Below, one piece after another: positions 1 through 7,453 of a stretch of DNA of 64,000 bases. Origin of the DNA: Parafilimonas terrae (GTDB lineage Bacteria > Bacteroidota > Bacteroidia > Chitinophagales > Chitinophagaceae); the NCBI RefSeq assembly GCF_900115755.1, contig NZ_FOXQ01000011.1, forward strand, positions 62,001 through 126,000, in the 5' to 3' direction. How positions within the stretch are numbered: position 1 is the stretch's first letter; each line of letters opens with the position of its first letter. The translations under genes and the position numbers were made by a program. The notes beneath the pieces are model-generated. The model saw only the letters and a program-made list of their open reading frames with translations. It was not told the origin of the DNA and did no database searches.

Positions 1-805
1 CCAAACGGGTTTCTTCGGCAATGGGTAATTTATCTTCATGCAGCCTGCAACCTAAATTGCTTTGATTGCTTATGTGCAATACTTCACTGCTTAAACCATC
101 ACTTATATCCATCATTGCAGTTGGTACAATATTTTGCTCCGCGAAATATTCAATAATATCCTTTCTTGCTTCAGGTTTTAAAAAACGGCCAACTATATAG
201 CTTTCATTTTCGAGGTCAGGTTGTATCTGCGGGTTTTCAAGATAAATACTTTTCTCCCTTTCCAGCAATGTAAGGCCTAAAAATGCAGCGCCTAAATCTC
301 CGCTTACACAAATTAAATCGCCTTTATTTGCAGTGCTTCTTTTTACAAACTTATCAGGCGCAACTTCTCCTATTGCAGTAACAGAAATAATAAATCCTTT
401 CTGAGATGAAGACGTATCGCCGCCAACCAGGTCAACATTATATCTTTCACAGGCGGCATAAATGCCTTCATAAAATTCATTCAATGCTTCAAGGCTAAAG
501 CGGTTGCTTACGCCAATGCTAACAGTGATTTGCGCAGGTGTTGCGTTCATGGCATACACGTCGCTCAGGTTTACAACCACGCTTTTATAACCAAGATGTT
601 TTAAAGGCGTGTACATTAAATCAAAATGCACACCTTCAATTAAAAGATCGGTTGTAACAACAATTTGTTTTCCGTAATGATCAATTACTGCGGCATCATC
701 ACCCACACCTACAATAGTAGATGCGTTGCTTATTTCAAAATTTTTTGTAAGGTGATTGATCAACCCAAATTCTCCCAACGTTGATATTTCTGTGCGGTTA
801 CTCAT
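1..805 (-). CDS. thiL: thiamine-monophosphate kinase, C-terminus beyond window
   Basis: ThiL phosphorylates thiamine monophosphate to thiamine diphosphate with ATP, the last step of cofactor synthesis in the cytoplasm. The minus frame opens with ATG at 805 and stays open to base 1, giving 268 codons of an expected roughly 340. Visible family motifs, in order, are GEFGLI near the N-terminus, the Mg/ATP-binding GDDAAVI, TTDLL followed by GVHFD, the SDVYAMNA segment, and GGDTSS around residue 120. DISDGLS begins the second half of the AIR-synthase-like fold. The gene is only cut by the window edge; nothing suggests damage. The start is followed upstream by an array of 7-bp repeats. The family call is firm. 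Confidence 0.93.
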   Translation of the reverse strand, partial: MSNRTEISTLGEFGLINHLTKNFEISNASTIVGVGDDAAVIDHYGKQIVVTTDLLIEGVHFDLMYTPLKHLGYKSVVVNLSDVYAMNATPAQITVSIGVSNRFSLEALNEFYEGIYAACERYNVDLVGGDTSSSQKGFIISVTAIGEVAPDKFVKRSTANKGDLICVSGDLGAAFLGLTLLEREKSIYLENPQIQPDLENESYIVGRFLKPEARKDIIEYFAEQNIVPTAMMDISDGLSSEVLHISNQSNLGCRLHEDKLPIAEETRL

Positions 806-809
806 TGCT

Positions 810-837
810 ATTTACGATTTACGATTTTGGATGTACG
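810..837. repeat. four-unit 7-bp repeat array (array A)
   Basis: Four consecutive 7-bp units of the type ATTTACG (third unit ATTTTGG, fourth ATGTACG) lie 4 bp upstream of the thiL start. The stretch 823-841 matches the reverse complement of 1319-1337 at 17 of 19 positions, so it is one arm of an inverted pair that brackets the four-helix-bundle gene. Function unknown. Confidence 0.6.
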
Positions 838-878
838 ATTTAGGCCTCTTCAATATTCTGACAGTTTAATTATTTATT

Positions 879-1235
879 TTATAATTTTTTATTGTGCAAA
901 GTTTTCAGGCTTGCAACAATAATGGCAAGCAGTTCATCACCTTCTTTATGCAAAAGATTTATTGATTCACCAAAGGAAGGATTTAATTCAACTATCATTT
1001 CAAGAAAAAAAATTGATTCATCCAGTTCTTCTTCAACGATCTTTAATTTATTTATAAAATCTGCGTGTGATTTTGCACGGCAGGCTGCCCGGTAATTTGC
1101 TGTTGATGAAGATGCTGAACGGTTGCCCTGATCAGCGTAATTTTTATTAACAATATTATACGGAAGGCGTAAAACAAGTCTTGCATAACCTAAAGCATAT
1201 TGCTTTAATCTGTGCATTAAAATTTCTTTCGTCAT
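879..1235 (-). CDS. four-helix-bundle protein (S23/IVP-like)
   Basis: A 118-residue, highly helical protein of the four-helix-bundle family first seen as reading frames inside 23S rRNA intervening sequences and now known as scattered stand-alone genes in Bacteroidota. Visible features are the amphipathic first helix (residues 3-25, with YALGYARLVLRLP), a polar loop around residues 35-45, the SANYRAACRA-type second helix ending in AKSHADFINKL (residues 43-65), the acidic EEELDESIFFLEMI third helix and a C-terminal helix with DELLAIIVASLKTL. No catalytic residues are expected. It stands alone between two genes of metabolism and is bracketed by short inverted repeats, unlike its neighbours. The DGR accessory protein Avd has the same fold, but no reverse transcriptase or template repeat is nearby. 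Confidence 0.8.
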   Translation of the reverse strand: MTKEILMHRLKQYALGYARLVLRLPYNIVNKNYADQGNRSASSSTANYRAACRAKSHADFINKLKIVEEELDESIFFLEMIVELNPSFGESINLLHKEGDELLAIIVASLKTLHNKKL

Positions 1236-1245
1236 TTTGTTTAAG

Positions 1246-1350
1246 GTTTTAGATTTACAATTTATGATTAAACCCTTATTTTGAATTTATAAACCTATAA
1301 CGTAATCAGGCACTAAGCAAATCGTAAACCCAAAATCTAAAAATTGTACA
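1246..1350. repeat. two 7-bp-unit arrays facing each other (arrays B' and B)
   Basis: 1246-1273 reads as four 7-bp units (GTTTTAG, then three ATTnnnn words) in the same direction as array A. 1323-1350 reads as four units on the opposite strand (GTTTACG, ATTTTGG, TTTTTAG, TGTACAA). The two face each other across 49 bp, between the start of the four-helix-bundle gene and the end of the phosphatase gene. Units are degenerate, so the call rests on the constant 7-bp period. Confidence 0.45.
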
Positions 1351-2130
1351 TTATTCTACTTCCCCGCCCTGTACCACTTTCAAAAGATCATCATGTATAA
1401 TGCCGTTAGTGGCTATAATGCCCGGCTGGTAAGGGTTATAGTAATCCCCTTTCATATCGGTTACTTTACCGCCTGCTTCTTCAATTATCAAAAAACCTGC
1501 TGCGCTGTCCCAAGCATTCAGCTTATGTTCAAAGAATCCATCGAAGCGGCCTGCTGCAACATAACAAAGATCGATGGCAGCACTTCCAAACCGCCTTACC
1601 GGAACGCCTTTTCTTATAAACTTTCCAAACACTTCAAGCGGGCCGTTTGGCATATCAAGATAAGTATATGGGAACCCCGTAACCAGGCAACTGTTAACTA
1701 AATGCTGCGTTTTGCTTACGCGTATCGGCTGGCCGTTTAAGCTTGCACCCTGGCCGCGTTCTGCAAAAAAAAGTTCATCAATAAAAGGGTTATACACTGC
1801 TCCCAGTTCCATTTTACCGTCTTTTTCAATACCAATACTTACGCAGCATATTGGTATATGATTGGCATAGTTTACGGTGCCATCAATAGGATCAATTATC
1901 CATTTGTAGTTTGAATCCTGCACAATTTCACCGGACTCTTCACTTAAAATGTAATGATCAGGATAGTTTTTTTTGATGATCTCAAAAATTGCTTCCTCGC
2001 ATTTATGGTCCACTTCCGTTACAAGGTTATTAATGCCTTCTTTATTACTGATGGTGAAACTGCGGGTGGAATAGTCTTTCATAATTGCGGCTGCAGTTTT
2101 AACCGCTTCTAATAGTACCTGTTTAAGCAT
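1351..2130 (-). CDS. inositol monophosphatase family protein (SuhB/CysQ-like)
   Basis: A Mg-dependent phosphatase of the FIG superfamily, about 259 residues, normal for the family. It hydrolyses the phosphate of inositol-1-phosphate or a related small phosphomonoester in the cytoplasm. Metal-binding residues are visible: the EES triad near residue 65, the WIIDPIDGTVNY signature near residues 79-90, and AWDSAAG near residue 207. The longest frame starts with TTG at 2136, but that TTG is part of the promoter-like word TATATTTG (2141-2134). ATG at 2130 is the better start and leaves almost no leader. The substrate cannot be told from sequence; SuhB, CysQ and histidinol-phosphatase roles all occur in this family. 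Confidence 0.9.
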   Translation of the reverse strand: MLKQVLLEAVKTAAAIMKDYSTRSFTISNKEGINNLVTEVDHKCEEAIFEIIKKNYPDHYILSEESGEIVQDSNYKWIIDPIDGTVNYANHIPICCVSIGIEKDGKMELGAVYNPFIDELFFAERGQGASLNGQPIRVSKTQHLVNSCLVTGFPYTYLDMPNGPLEVFGKFIRKGVPVRRFGSAAIDLCYVAAGRFDGFFEHKLNAWDSAAGFLIIEEAGGKVTDMKGDYYNPYQPGIIATNGIIHDDLLKVVQGGEVE

Positions 2131-2133
2131 GCG

Positions 2134-2141
2134 CAAATATA
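2134..2141 (-). promoter_or_regulatory. Bacteroidota -7 box TATATTTG
   Basis: On the minus strand TATATTTG ends 3 bases before the ATG at 2130. It fits the Bacteroidota -7 consensus TAnnTTTG, and a TTG sits 17 bp upstream (complement of 2159-2161) near the -33 position. If it is used, transcription would begin at or within a few bases of the start codon. Confidence 0.45.
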
Positions 2142-2254
2142 TCTTACTTTATTTTGTACAACCGTTTATCCTATTGATTAGTTAAGAGCTAAATGAAATT
2201 GCTATGCTGATGTAAAATTTCCTTAGTTTCGTAAGTTGAATAAAGACCACCTGG

Positions 2255-3793
2255 ATGGCATTGTTTGATATCAAACTTCCTGAAACTATTCGTGCACGAC
2301 TTGGCCTGCCGCAAAATGATTTTAAAAGGCAGCAGGAACGTGTATTGCGGAAATTATTACATAAAGCAAGATTTACCGAGTTTGGCCAGCAATACCGTTT
2401 TGATGAAATCGGGTTGCAGGAAAACTGTGTTAAGCTGTTTCAGCAAAAGGTTCCCCTGTTTAATTATAACAAAATTTATGATGCCTGGTGGCACCGTTCA
2501 CTTCAGGGTTACCCGGATGTTTGCTGGCCCGGCAGAATAAAATATTATGCTTTAAGCAGCGGCACCAGCGAGGCTGCAAGTAAATATATTCCTATAACAA
2601 ACGATTTGCTTAAAGGCAACCGCGTGGTGATGATACGCCAGATACTTTCACTGCGTAACTATAACGATATTCCTGTTCGTTCCATTGGAAAGGGATGGCT
2701 TATGCTGGGTGGCAGCACAGCTTTGCAAAAAGGCGGTGGTTATTATGCCGGCGACTTAAGCGGCATTACAGCAAAAAAGGTCCCGTTCTGGTTTCAGCCG
2801 TTTTATAAACCGGGCAAAAAAATTGCACGGCAACGTAATTGGAACCGCAAGCTGAGGGAAATTGTAAAGAAAGCGCCTGAATGGGATATTGGTTTTATTG
2901 TTGGCGTACCGGCCTGGATACAAATGTGTATGGAGATGATTATTGAAGAATATAATCTTAAAACCATACACGATATATGGCCCAACCTTGCCTTTTATGT
3001 ACATGGCGGCGTAAGCTTTCAGCCTTATAAAAAAAGCTTTGAAAAATTGCTGGCTAAACCACTTACCTATATTGAAACCTATCTTGCAAGCGAAGGTTTT
3101 TTTGCTTACCAGGACAGGCCTAATTCAAAAGGCATGCGGCTTGTGACCAATGAGCATATTTTTCATGAATTTATTCCGTTTGATGACAAGAATTTTGATG
3201 CAAACGGAGACCCTGTTGAAAACCCGCAGGTATTAACCGTTGCAGAAGTTGAAGAACATAAAGACTATGTATTGGTAATTAGTACCAGCGCCGGCGCCTG
3301 GCGGTATATTGTAGGCGATACCATTCGTTTTACAGATAAACAACGCTGCGAAATTGTTATTACCGGCAGAACCAAACATTACCTGAGTTTGGTGGGCGAG
3401 CATTTGAGCGTGGAGAATATGAATAAAGCCATAGAGCTTGCCAGCAGCGATATGAATATTTCTATTCCCGAGTTTGCCGTGGTGGGCGAACCCTATCAAA
3501 ATTTATTTGCCCATCATTGGTATGTGGCCTGCGATGATGCGGTAAATGCAGAAACACTCCGCTTTAAAATAGATGATTATCTTAAACAGTTAAATGATGA
3601 TTATGCCACAGAAAGAGGCCATGCATTAAAAGAAGTTTTTCTGGATGTCTTGCCTGAAAAAACCTTTATACAATTCATGCGTTCGCTTGGCAAGATTGGC
3701 GGCCAGCATAAATTTCCACGTGTATTAAAAGGTAAAATGCTGGAAGACTGGAAAACATTCCTGGCAAATGAAATGATACCTGCAAAACGCTAA
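2255..3793 (+). CDS. GH3 auxin-responsive-promoter family adenylating enzyme
   Basis: A 512-residue member of the GH3 family (ANL adenylating superfamily), known in plants for joining amino acids to acyl acids such as auxin and jasmonate; the bacterial substrates are largely unknown. The ATP/phosphate-binding motif SSGTSEAASKYIP lies near residues 100-112. The hinge region has the family words YRYIVGDTIRF-like (here WRYIVGDTIRFT, near residue 350) and GRTKHYLSLVGEHLSVENM (about 372-390), where the mobile C-terminal domain begins. Cytoplasmic, with no signal peptide. It is transcribed alone and ends flush against the convergent YitT gene with no spacer. Family call is firm, substrate unknown. 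Confidence 0.9.
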   Translation: MALFDIKLPETIRARLGLPQNDFKRQQERVLRKLLHKARFTEFGQQYRFDEIGLQENCVKLFQQKVPLFNYNKIYDAWWHRSLQGYPDVCWPGRIKYYALSSGTSEAASKYIPITNDLLKGNRVVMIRQILSLRNYNDIPVRSIGKGWLMLGGSTALQKGGGYYAGDLSGITAKKVPFWFQPFYKPGKKIARQRNWNRKLREIVKKAPEWDIGFIVGVPAWIQMCMEMIIEEYNLKTIHDIWPNLAFYVHGGVSFQPYKKSFEKLLAKPLTYIETYLASEGFFAYQDRPNSKGMRLVTNEHIFHEFIPFDDKNFDANGDPVENPQVLTVAEVEEHKDYVLVISTSAGAWRYIVGDTIRFTDKQRCEIVITGRTKHYLSLVGEHLSVENMNKAIELASSDMNISIPEFAVVGEPYQNLFAHHWYVACDDAVNAETLRFKIDDYLKQLNDDYATERGHALKEVFLDVLPEKTFIQFMRSLGKIGGQHKFPRVLKGKMLEDWKTFLANEMIPAKR

Positions 3794-4756
3794 CTAATGT
3801 TTTAAAGGCCTTTTCTTAATCATTCCGCCTCTTGTATCTTTCACACTATTCATTACAATAAAAGCTTCACTGTCTATTTTGTCAATTTCAGCAGTGAGTT
3901 TGCTCAGCTCAAGGCGCGTTATAACTGTATAAAGAATATCCCGCTCTTTATTTGTGCCGCTCTTGCCAAAACCTTCGCTGCCTTTATAAATCGTTACGCC
4001 ACGGCCCATTACATTAATGATCATCTTTTTTATTTTTTCATTATGAACGGATATGATGGTTACGCCCATATATTCTTCAATGCCTTCAATTACAAAATCA
4101 AGCGTTCGTGAAGCTGCGAGATACGTTATCATAGAATACAAAGCAACCTCGATAGTCAAAAAATAAGCGGCGAAAGAAAATATAATGGCATTTATAATAA
4201 TGATAATATCTCCAATAGAAACATTTAGCTTTTTGCTTAAAAAAATTGCCAGTATTTCCGTGCCATCTAAAACAGCACCGCCGCGAATGGAAAGGCCAAT
4301 GCCGGCGCCAAGAAAAAAACCGCCGAATACAGCAACCAGCAATGCATCATGCGTTACTTCCGGGAGATTTAAAAAAGCCACAACAATTGCCAGCCCTGTT
4401 ATTGTTACGATTGTTTTTATAGCAAAAAAACGGCCTATAGTTTTATAACCGAGCAGTACAAAAGGGATGTTTACAATAATGAGTAAAATTGAAACCGGTA
4501 CGCCAGACACTTCAGCCGTAAGCAATGATATACCGGTAGCGCCGCCGTCAATAAAACTGTTAGGCAATAAAAAACTTTTAAGGCCACAGGCCGCAGAAAA
4601 AATACCGCATACAATAAGCGCCCAGTTTCTTATGCTGCGTATTACATTTTTCCTGAGTTGCTTTTTACCTTTTGCAAGTTCAAAAGTGGAGATATTCTTT
4701 TTTGACGAGCTTTCCCAACTATAAAACAGGATAAGCCACCTGTAAAATTTATCCAT
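3794..4756 (-). CDS. YitT family membrane protein (DUF161/DUF2179)
   Basis: A 320-residue inner-membrane protein. After a basic cytoplasmic stretch (residues 28-40, KKQLRKNVIRSIRN) come about five hydrophobic segments between residues 43 and 225, with the YitT hallmarks NSFIDGGATGISLL and GFFLGAGIGLSIRGGAVLDGTEILA. The C-terminal part, about 230-310, is the soluble DUF2179 domain (TIISVHNEKIKKMII ... ITRLELSKLTAEIDKIDSEAFI). Family members are widespread with poorly known function, and a transport role is usually assumed. It has the normal length. It is convergent with the GH3 gene, and 121 bp separate it from the kinase gene upstream. Confidence 0.88.
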   Translation of the reverse strand: MDKFYRWLILFYSWESSSKKNISTFELAKGKKQLRKNVIRSIRNWALIVCGIFSAACGLKSFLLPNSFIDGGATGISLLTAEVSGVPVSILLIIVNIPFVLLGYKTIGRFFAIKTIVTITGLAIVVAFLNLPEVTHDALLVAVFGGFFLGAGIGLSIRGGAVLDGTEILAIFLSKKLNVSIGDIIIIINAIIFSFAAYFLTIEVALYSMITYLAASRTLDFVIEGIEEYMGVTIISVHNEKIKKMIINVMGRGVTIYKGSEGFGKSGTNKERDILYTVITRLELSKLTAEIDKIDSEAFIVMNSVKDTRGGMIKKRPLKH

Positions 4757-4877
4757 TGTCGCAGCGTTTGAGTTACTCCAAATCTAATCAAATAAAAAAA
4801 ATTCAGGAAGATTAAAACCGCTTCAACAGGTTTTTTATAGATTGATTTTGCTGAATATGGCTTAGATAAAAATATCA

Positions 4878-6506
4878 TTATTTCTTATCCAGTTTACTTA
4901 GCCATTGTTCAGCGGTAACATCGCCCTGTACAGTTGATTGCATTAAAAGATCAGCGCCTTTGGAAACATTAAGCGGAAATACACAACGTGCATAATAATT
5001 CAGTTGTTTCAACGTGTTTTCGTCGTTGGCAAATGCGTATAGAAAGCCAAGTGTTGTTTTGGCCGGGAGATAATTTTTATCGCTTGCTTTAGTAAGCATT
5101 TCAAAAGCTTCATTACAATCGAGCCTGTCGTTCTTTCCCTGCAAGGCAAGGTTGGCATATTGAAACATTGCCTGCGCAATTTCCTGCTGCGACAACTGCT
5201 GGTAAATATCAAGCGCTGCATCTTTATTATTCGCTTTTAATAAATCCCTCGCATTGTTAAGTTGTTGCTGCTGCTCTGTTGTTATATGCAATAAAGAATC
5301 TGAAAGCACATTCTTTGCATTGTTATTTATTACATTGCTCTTATTATTTAACTGGATAGCATATATAAAAATGGCCGCGACAAATAAACCTGCCAGTATC
5401 CACAAAAAAGCTTTAGGTGCGCTGCTTTTCTTTTTTTGTATGATTACATTTTCACCTGATGCATTTTGATAAGATGTAACCGTTATTTTGCCGGAACGAT
5501 ATTGTTTCAATTCATTCTGCAGGTTCCTGTTTTCTTCAAGCAGCTTCCTGTTTTCCTGCTGCAATAATTTTACCTGGCCTGAAGCTTCGCCCTTCGCAAA
5601 TGACACGCTGTTCTTCACAATAAATTCATGCAAAGCCATGCCGCTTGCAAACCGCTCTTCCGGTTTCTTTTCAAGACAGCGATATACCATTGCAAACAAC
5701 CATTCCGGTATAAGCATTTCATTCTCTCTCTTCTCACTGCTCCACAATTCGGGCAAGGCTTTTCCACGCAAGGCAAAAATGTTTGGCGGCGTAGCTTCCA
5801 TGTGCGCCAGCATCACAGCATTGCGTGATGTTTCACCCTTATCTTTTAACGGAAAGGGAACAATGCCAGCCAGCAATTCAAACATCACCACGCCAAAACT
5901 GTACACATCTGTTTCAAACAGCATGCGGCCTTCATTCTGCTCGGGCGCCATAAACTCTATTGCGCCTGCATGGCGAAGGCTTGTACGCCTGTCTTCATCG
6001 CTCATTATTGCCAAACCAAAATCGAGCAACACGTAATTTCCGGTACGTTTATTAAATTTTATATTGTTGCTTTTAATATCGCCATGTTTCACATTAAAGC
6101 GATGGCAATGCGCCAATGCGCCCGATAATTGTTCTGCAACCTTCAAACATTCTTTTATAGTAAAAACAGGATCATGGGGTGGCTTTAATAATTCTTCCAG
6201 GTCAGGGCCTTCAATAAATTCCATTTCGATATAGGGGAAATTCCCTGTTTCTGTAATACCTGAACTAACGAGTTTTACAACGTTTGGGTTTGGTTGTTCA
6301 TTTACTTTCTTTAGTTTTTGAACCTCATTCTGAAAATGCGTAAAGTTTTTATCATCGGCGGTTTCGCTGTAAATAGGTGTGGGCAACAGTTTAATGGCAG
6401 TGATAATTTCGCCCATTCGCCTGCCTTTATACACAGAACCCTGGCCGCCTGTTTTAAGGGCGCCCATTGTTTCCAGGCCTGATGTTATGGTAAAAACTTT
6501 ACTCAT
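4878..6506 (-). CDS. membrane-anchored Ser/Thr protein kinase with TPR/Sel1-like C-terminus
   Basis: A Hanks-type kinase of 542 residues. In order: a glycine loop (GALKTGGQGSVYKG, 15-28), the ATP lysine in AIKLL (K39), the catalytic loop HGDIKSNN (141-148, Asp143), DFG (162-164) and APE (187-189). The usual HRD is HGD, so this is a non-RD kinase that may not need activation-loop phosphorylation. A short coiled coil (about 310-338) leads to one transmembrane helix (366-384). The extracytoplasmic tail (about 410-542) contains helical repeats of TPR/Sel1 character. There are no PASTA repeats. It lies downstream of the FHA, SEDS-PBP and PP2C genes on the same strand, which suggests that it acts with them in envelope signalling. 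Confidence 0.9.
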   Translation of the reverse strand: MSKVFTITSGLETMGALKTGGQGSVYKGRRMGEIITAIKLLPTPIYSETADDKNFTHFQNEVQKLKKVNEQPNPNVVKLVSSGITETGNFPYIEMEFIEGPDLEELLKPPHDPVFTIKECLKVAEQLSGALAHCHRFNVKHGDIKSNNIKFNKRTGNYVLLDFGLAIMSDEDRRTSLRHAGAIEFMAPEQNEGRMLFETDVYSFGVVMFELLAGIVPFPLKDKGETSRNAVMLAHMEATPPNIFALRGKALPELWSSEKRENEMLIPEWLFAMVYRCLEKKPEERFASGMALHEFIVKNSVSFAKGEASGQVKLLQQENRKLLEENRNLQNELKQYRSGKITVTSYQNASGENVIIQKKKSSAPKAFLWILAGLFVAAIFIYAIQLNNKSNVINNNAKNVLSDSLLHITTEQQQQLNNARDLLKANNKDAALDIYQQLSQQEIAQAMFQYANLALQGKNDRLDCNEAFEMLTKASDKNYLPAKTTLGFLYAFANDENTLKQLNYYARCVFPLNVSKGADLLMQSTVQGDVTAEQWLSKLDKK

Positions 6507-6536
6507 TTGTTGTTGCTAATTTTAAAAAACACTCAA

Positions 6537-6604
6537 TATCCCATGTTCAATAAACAATATTCAATTGAAAAACCACATGAATATTGATTATTGAATATTA
6601 AAAG
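6537..6604. repeat. inverted pair of 7-bp-unit arrays (TTGAATA type)
   Basis: 6537-6564 reads as four 7-bp units on the minus strand (TTGAATA, TTGTTTA, TTGAACA, TGGGATA). 6577-6604 reads as four on the plus strand (ATGAATA, TTGATTA, TTGAATA, TTAAAAG). The arms face each other across 12 bp, in the 165-bp gap between the FHA gene and the kinase gene. This has the same layout as the WTTNACG arrays elsewhere but with another unit sequence. Confidence 0.5.
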
Positions 6605-6671
6605 AAAAGAAACACTGCGCAAAGTTGCATGCTCTGCAAAGTCTCCTAACTTCATATAAACACGTCGTTCA

Positions 6672-7442
6672 TTATTCCAAATAACTAAATTCCAGCAACG
6701 CCGATTCCCCCAAAATTACCTGGTCGCCTTCTTTTAAATGATAACCAACTTCCGTGGTAATCAGTTTTATCTCCGACCCTTTTTCCGGCTTCACTTTCAC
6801 TTTATTGGCAGGCGGAATTCCGCCTTCATCTGCATATAAAAAAAATGCGCCAGCTTCTTCGCTCCATTCAATATGTGCATGCTGGCGGCTTACAGATTTA
6901 TTGCTTTTATGATTGCTGCTATCCGGAAAAGCAATTTGATTCTGTCGCAAATAACCATCAGCAACCTGCACATTTTTTTCACGGCCGATATTAATTTTTT
7001 TGCCCGATGATTTAAGCGTATAAACAGCTTGCTCTGCTTCACCATTCAATACTTTCAAATAAGCAATCGCTTCGCGCCTGATGGTTGGTTTCTGTTTGGT
7101 TGATATAAACAAAGCTGCGCCGAGATCTGCTGATTTAATAGCTTCCGGCGGCACTTCTTCATCACAAAAAACCTGGAACTGCCAGCCTGCGTGAAGATTG
7201 ATGTCAAAATCATCGGCAATGCGTTGTATCTCTTCTTTAAACAAATCTGTATTGTTTATATACACAGCGCTGTCGTATAAAAATTTATCCTGTGCATTGC
7301 AATTAATATATAAATGCATGCCTTTAATATCAGCGCCTTCGCCTTCCGCTTTTCTCAATTGATCTTTAATAAAATCAAGCAGGCCGCTCCTCAATGTTTT
7401 TACATCTTTAGGCTGTTTATCCTTTTTTAAAATGCTAAGCAT
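6672..7442 (-). CDS. FHA-domain phosphothreonine-binding protein
   Basis: A 256-residue cytoplasmic protein. The C-terminal half is a forkhead-associated domain, which binds phosphothreonine peptides: INIGREKNVQVA (150-161, with the key Gly153-Arg154) followed by SVSRQHAHIEW (183-193, with Ser185 and His188). The N-terminal part (about 15-115) has the position and character of the FhaA/DUF3662-type N-terminal domain (LSGLLDFIKDQL-like start), a resemblance I rate as tentative. It begins 11 bp after the SEDS-PBP gene on the same strand and so is almost certainly co-transcribed. Its likely job is to link kinase-phosphorylated partners to the peptidoglycan machinery. Confidence 0.88.
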   Translation of the reverse strand: MLSILKKDKQPKDVKTLRSGLLDFIKDQLRKAEGEGADIKGMHLYINCNAQDKFLYDSAVYINNTDLFKEEIQRIADDFDINLHAGWQFQVFCDEEVPPEAIKSADLGAALFISTKQKPTIRREAIAYLKVLNGEAEQAVYTLKSSGKKINIGREKNVQVADGYLRQNQIAFPDSSNHKSNKSVSRQHAHIEWSEEAGAFFLYADEGGIPPANKVKVKPEKGSEIKLITTEVGYHLKEGDQVILGESALLEFSYLE

Positions 7443-7453
7443 GTTATCATTAT

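Noticed and set aside
879-1235. Diversity-generating retroelement accessory protein (Avd)
   Set aside because: The fold class is the same, but there is no reverse transcriptase, template repeat or variable repeat in the neighbourhood.
1246-1350. CRISPR-like array near the four-helix-bundle gene
   Set aside because: The units are 7 bp with no spacers of constant length and no cas genes are near; these are tandem heptamers.
4642-4878. 78-codon minus frame between the kinase and YitT genes
   Set aside because: It overlaps the start of YitT in another frame and shows no signal, domain or conserved pattern.
5488-6036. 182-codon plus-strand frame antisense to the kinase
   Set aside because: The kinase motifs on the minus strand explain this region; the frame is Cys/Phe/Ser-rich shadow sequence.
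4878-6506. PASTA-type (PknB) kinase
   Set aside because: The part outside the membrane is helical repeats, without any PASTA sequence pattern.
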